A stretch of 64,000 nt of DNA from Dactylonectria macrodidyma (taxonomy: Eukaryota > Ascomycota > Sordariomycetes > Hypocreales > Nectriaceae). Shown piece by piece: positions 59,568 to 64,000 of the stretch. Both the position numbers and the translations under genes were made by a program. How positions within the stretch are numbered: position 1 is the stretch's first letter; every line of letters begins with the position of its first letter. The notes below the pieces were generated by a model. That model was not told where the DNA came from, made no database searches, and saw nothing but the letters and a program-made list of their open reading frames with translations. The stretch lies in contig JAGMUV010000005.1 in the NCBI GenBank assembly GCA_020744425.1, positions 2,728,001-2,792,000 on the forward strand, written 5' to 3'.

Positions 59568-59948
59568 TGCTGGCCTTGTGGCCCTACCGTGATTGTTCAT
59601 CATCAGTCAATGCCATCATCCACCAACATCGAGTCACAAATCCCGCTGTTCCGCTGTCCCACTCATCATCCATCTCTCTCTTGGCATTCAAACGCGTGTA
59701 CAGATCAACTAGACTGGAATTAAATTACCTTGTGTCCTCTTTGTCTCCGCAACAGAATCGTCAAACCACCCCGAGATACAGTCCACCAGCCCCTCCCCCC
59801 CTGCTAGCCTCACCAACACCCCGAAAGCCAAGAGCCAACCCGCCCCAGGGGGACCCCTAACACGCTACTGCAGGCGCTGGAAAGCTCAGCCGCACAGTGG
59901 ACAACTGCAGTGAAGAGTGGACAAGCAGCCCCTCCGACCTGGGGACCT

Positions 59949-59963
59949 GGGGGGGGGGGGGGG
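59949..59963 (+). repeat. poly-G tract (15 G)
   Basis: Run of 15 guanines in the upstream region of the channel gene; potential G-quadruplex and uncertain length. Confidence 0.9.
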
Positions 59964-60266
59964 AGACGCGACACACCCATCACCTCACCCACACCAATTG
60001 GCATCCTACTCACAAATCTCTCTTGCTCAAACATCCTACACTCCCACCCCCCACCTGCGATCGATCACCTTCTTTTTTGCGACCCTCCGATCTACGATCT
60101 GCGACTCCTCGTCCCCTCTCCTGAGTACCTAACGAACTACGGAGCACTGCCTACTTTACCTACAGCTTGGCTCTCTCTTTTCAATGTCCTCCTAGATGCC
60201 GGGCTGCCTCCTCGCTGCCGCCGCCGACGTCTACTCTGTCGTGAGGTGACGATGCCATGGTCTGAT

Positions 60267-60296
60267 TGCGACTGCGACTGCGACTGCGACTGCGAT
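60267..60296 (+). repeat. hexamer repeat (TGCGAC)4 TGCGAT
   Basis: Five hexamers about 140 bases before the ATG of the channel gene, probably in its 5' leader. Confidence 0.9.
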
Positions 60297-60432
60297 TTCG
60301 TCCGTTGAACTAATTAGCACCGAGCCCTATCTTCGCTTTCTTGTTTAACCGCTTCTTTCACCTATCGCCAACGAGAAGCACCGTTTTTCTGCCTATCTCT
60401 TCGTCGTCGAGCCTTCCTCTCACGGCCTTAGG

Positions 60433-63400
60433 ATGACTACTTTATTCGACCACCTCGTCGCGCGGGATGGCCTCAGTCTTGTGCGTTGCCTACCTGTCCC
60501 AAGTCCCAGTTCCATGACAAGTCCATATCCTCCATGTCCCAACTATGGACTCTATCACCACCACCCATCATCACCACCAACCAAACATCGCCAAAACCCG
60601 TCCTCGTTCTTAACCTAACTGAACCTCCGTATAGGATGCCAATGAAGATCCCCGTCTTGGCTCCGGAAGAAATGGCTCCAGCGGTGGCACCCTGAGCACT
60701 ACATCTGCCTCAAAGTCCGCCTCCCTCGCTTCCTTTGGCGCAACCTTCATTCCTGTTGTCGTCTATGCCACCGTTTGCCTCATCATCTTCACCTTTCTCC
60801 GTCCTCGAGTCCAGCGCGTCTACTCTCCTCGAGCCAATGCTGGCTTGCGTGCTCCACAGTAAGTCAATACCTAGCCCTCCAGTTGTTGCACAACTAGTCC
60901 CTACGCATAAGGGCCTCGCGTGTTCCGTGCCACTGTAACTTGTGGTAACATGTTGTACCTTGCACATAGTATCCCGAGTCCTACCCTACCCTCAGGCTGG
61001 TTCAACTGGATCAAGCCATTTTGGCAAATCCCAGACACCTGGATCCTCAACCATGGCTCCATGGATGGCTACTTCTTCCTGCGTTATCTCAAGGTCCTTC
61101 GCAACATCTTTTTTGTTGGCATCTGCATTAGTTGGCCCATCCTATTTCCCATCCACATCACCGGCGGCAACAAGCTAAAACAGCTTGAACAATTGACCAT
61201 CGGTAACATCAACAACCCCAAGCTCTTGTTTGCTCACGTTGCCGTTGCGTGGACGTTTTTCGGTAGGATGCTTCCCGTTTATGTCTTTCCAGGTACTCAA
61301 TGTAGAGACTGACATGGCCAGGATTTGTCCTCTTTACTATCTCAAGAGAGTGCATTTACTACATCAACATCCGCCAGGCCTACCTGTCAGCTCCTCACTA
61401 TGCCCAGCGCTTATCCTTCAGGACCATCCTCCTCACCAGCGTCCCGAACACGTATCTCGACGAAGCCCGCCTACGTAAACTCTACGGCGACTCTGTCAAG
61501 CGTGTCTGGATTCCTCGGACCTCCAAGGCTCTGGTAAAACTCGTCAAAGAGCGAGAACAGACGGCCATTCGACTGGAAAAGGCCGAGATTGAGCTGATCA
61601 AGAAAGCCAATGCGGCGCGCAGAAAGAAACTGGGAAAGTCACCTCCCGCCACGACTTCTCCCGTCCAAGTTTGCGAACCCGCCTCCCTCACCACACCTCC
61701 CTCGCCTACCTCCTTTATGACCGCCCCCGATACCGACCAACCCGTGGATATCGAGCCTCTTCCCGAAATTGATGAACATGGGCCCGAGTTGACCCGGCGA
61801 GTCGAAGCTGGTCCGGAACTCGGGTCAAGTGTGACCGAGTTATCACCAAACCCGAATACCTTCCAGGACCCGATGGAAAAGCTCGAGGACCCAGACTATA
61901 TTCACCCCTACGGCCTTGATCCAGACCTTCCCGATGTTCGTGGCTCCGTGGCTGCCCAATGGATATCCGTCACCGAGCGGCCTCACCACAGGCCCTTGGC
62001 CAACTATGGACGCCGCGTCGACACCATCCGCTGGTGTCGAACTCGATTGAAGGATCTCAACGTCGAAATTGCCAAGCTACGTCGTCAGCTACGCCGGGGC
62101 GATGGCACTACTCTTCCTGCTGCATTCATCGAGTTTGACTCCCAGGAGAGTGCCCAGGCCGCCCACCAGGTTGTCACTCATCACCGCCCTATGCAAATGG
62201 CACCACGCATCCTCGGGATCCGTCCTGATGAGGTCGTTTGGAGCGCTCTGAGAATGAGATGGTGGGAACGGATTATTCGGCGGTTCCTCATCATGGGCCT
62301 CATCACTGTCGCCATCATCTTCTGGTCTGTCCCATCAGCACTCATTGGTGTTATCTCCAACGTGTCCTTTCTAGCCAAGAACGTTTTCTTCCTCGAGTGG
62401 CTTCTCATGCTGCCCAAACCTATTCTTGGCTTCTTGCAAGGTTTTGTCCCCGCCATGGCCCTGTCTTTTTGGATGTCCCTCGTGCCAGCCATGCTGAGAG
62501 GTATGTTATTCTCGCCATGTTACTCTGCATGTTGCTGACACGCTTTAGCATGCGCCGAAGTAGCTGGAGTACCATCTTTTGTCTTGATCGAACTCTTCGT
62601 CCAAAACGCCTACTTTGTCTTCCAGGTCGTCCAGGTTTTCCTCATCACCACGCTGACATCTGCTGCCTCGGCCGCCTTCATGAAGATCCTCGAGAACCCC
62701 GTTTCCGCCAAGGATCTCCTCGCAGAGAACCTCCCCAAGGCATCAAATTTTTATCTGTCTTATATTCTCGTGCAGTGCTTGGTGGTTGGCTCCACCAACA
62801 TGTTGCATCTGTTTGAACTCGCCCGACAGTTTATCTTTTCCAAGATAGCGCAGGTCCCGAGAGCTCGTTTCAATGTCTGGTATAAGCTGCGCCCGCCACG
62901 CTGGGGCGGCATCTTCCCTGTGTTCTCCAACATGGCCGTCATTGGTAGGCGTTTCCCACCGAGTGGAGTGGACCAAACTGACGTGAATTAGCCCTTAGTT
63001 ATACCTGCATTGCGCCACTGGTGCTCGCCTTTGCTTGCATGGGCATGACGTTTGTCGGCCTCATTTATCGATACAATATCCTCTACGTCTTCGATTCCGA
63101 GCTGGATACCAAAGGACTCTTCTACCCACGCGCCCTGCTTCACATTATTACTGGGCTTTATATGGCAGAGATTTGTCTTGTCGGTCTGTTTGCATTGAAC
63201 TCAGGGTTTGGGCCCATGGTTATGATGCTCATGTTCTTTGTTTTTACTGGTCTTGTCCACATTACGCTCATGGACGCCATGACACCGTTGCTACAGAATC
63301 TCCCGCAAACATTGACGCTGGAAGAGCAGATTCAGGAGGAGGAAGCGCTTGCAGCAGAAAGACGGAAGCAAGCTGAGGCTGAAGCGGGTACCGGAGGCGC

Positions 63401-63983
63401 CGCCAATGATTATTACGACACGGAGCTCGGTTTTGGCGAAGATGAGTTTGATACGCTCTCCTACAACGGCGAAGATGACGACGATGCACCCCCACCGACG
63501 ACCCGAGCCGTTGAAGGCGCAAGCAGTATGAGGACGTCGATTGCGGATTGGCTCAAGTCGAGCGCCAAGAGCAAGTTGAAGGTGCAGGCCGAAGAGTCGG
63601 GTTTGATACGAGTGCTGAACAAGCTGGGTCTGGCTGGCAGTGAGGATGGCTCCGACTCGCCTCCTGGATTTCTGAAACGATGGATGCACCCCGAGATTTA
63701 CGAAGACTACATCGCTCTCCGCAAGATGATTCCCGACAGCAACCTCCCCGACACTGAATACCCCGAAGACCACACGTTGTCGAGTTACTGGCCTCCGGAG
63801 GTCTGGCAGCCGAGGCCGGTGCTGTGGATTCCCAGGGACGAAGCTCGAATCAGTCGACAGGAGGTGGCACACACGAAGAAGTATACGCCCATCACGGATC
63901 ACGGCACGTCGTTGGACGAGAAGGGACTTATCGTGGTGGATGTGGAAGCAGCGCCGTTCCCACGACACAGGCTTGTGCATTGA
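60433..63983 (+). CDS. CSC1/OSCA-type mechanosensitive calcium-permeable channel (DUF221, RSN1 family)
   Basis: Exons 60433-60480, 60635-60858, 60970-61262, 61322-62500, 62549-62944 and 62992-63983 encode 1043 residues. The family forms dimeric osmotic- or tension-gated cation channels of the plasma membrane (yeast Csc1, plant OSCA, animal TMEM63). Order: short lumenal or extracellular N-terminus, a first helix (SFGATFIPVVVYATVCLIIF), two more helices, a cytosolic RRM-like insert with SVPNTYLDEARLRKLYG and GTTLPAAFIEFDSQESAQ, then the channel core with about eight helices including WSVPSALIG, the ELFVQNAYFVFQVVQVFL stretch and the RYNILYV motif. A long acidic cytosolic tail ends near residue 1043. 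All parts are present and in frame. The first intron is 154 bp and follows codon 16. The gene lies only 17 bases from the window end, so its 3' UTR is not seen. Confidence 0.95.
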
Positions 63984-64000
63984 ACGAACGTACGAATGCG

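Larger units (their letters stand above)
57165..60432. other. 3.3 kb intergenic region upstream of the CSC1 gene, repeat-bearing
   Basis: No supported gene. It carries a 10 bp repeat (59398), a 12 bp repeat (59534), a G15 run (59949) and a hexamer repeat (60267). The last several hundred bases are strongly pyrimidine-rich and probably form a long promoter and leader for the channel gene. Frames on both strands are short and mutually overlapping. Confidence 0.5.

Overview
The window reads as a chromosome segment of a filamentous ascomycete, most likely a Sordariomycete and probably Hypocreales-like. The evidence is genes split by many 47-154 bp spliceosomal introns (mostly GT-AG, CTAAC/TACTAAC-type branch sites, two apparent GC-AG), an intron-containing tRNA-Lys, and typical fungal families: a Zn2Cys6 regulator, a LaeA-like methyltransferase, a STAND/NACHT protein, GPI-anchored Ser/Thr-rich proteins, an oryzin-like subtilisin, HMG-CoA reductase and a CSC1 channel. 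Exon structures were built by eye from splice signals, reading-frame continuity and remembered family patterns. Wherever I give a full exon chain its length divides by three.

Layout. 0-1.5 kb: minus-strand Ser/Thr-rich single-pass membrane protein whose 5' end is unresolved. 1.5-6.6 kb: no convincing gene. 6.7-8.0 kb: secreted subtilisin. 9.1-11.7 kb: heavily disrupted homoaconitase-like pseudogene. 11.7-16.1 kb: gene-poor, with a degenerate minisatellite. 16.1-19.3 kb: two divergently transcribed cell-surface proteins (BIM1-like and GPI-anchored). 21.8-22.7 kb: orphan His-rich protein. 23.3 kb: tRNA-Lys(CTT). 23.8-28.5 kb: nicotinamidase and HMG-CoA reductase, convergent. 28.5-34.3 kb: gene-poor. 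34.4-36.2 kb: oleate-hydratase-family protein with an altered active-site motif. 36.5 kb: HET-protein remnant. 37.1-37.9 kb: membrane-anchored protein of an uncharacterised fungal family.

39.5-48.7 kb is the most coherent block. It holds a FucP-type sugar permease, a SAM methyltransferase, an XlnR/AraR-type Zn2Cys6 activator, an NAD-type SDR and an L-fuconate dehydratase (ENOSF1-like). Together they suggest a cluster for oxidative catabolism of L-fucose or a related 6-deoxy sugar. Its promoters carry CGGNTAAT elements resembling the AraR consensus.

49.5-57.2 kb holds a divergent pair, an AAA+ ATPase and a 1459-residue NACHT/STAND protein, sharing an 800 bp promoter. It may be an NLR-like module. 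57.2-60.4 kb is non-coding with short tandem repeats. 60.4-64.0 kb encodes a complete CSC1/OSCA-type mechanosensitive cation channel.
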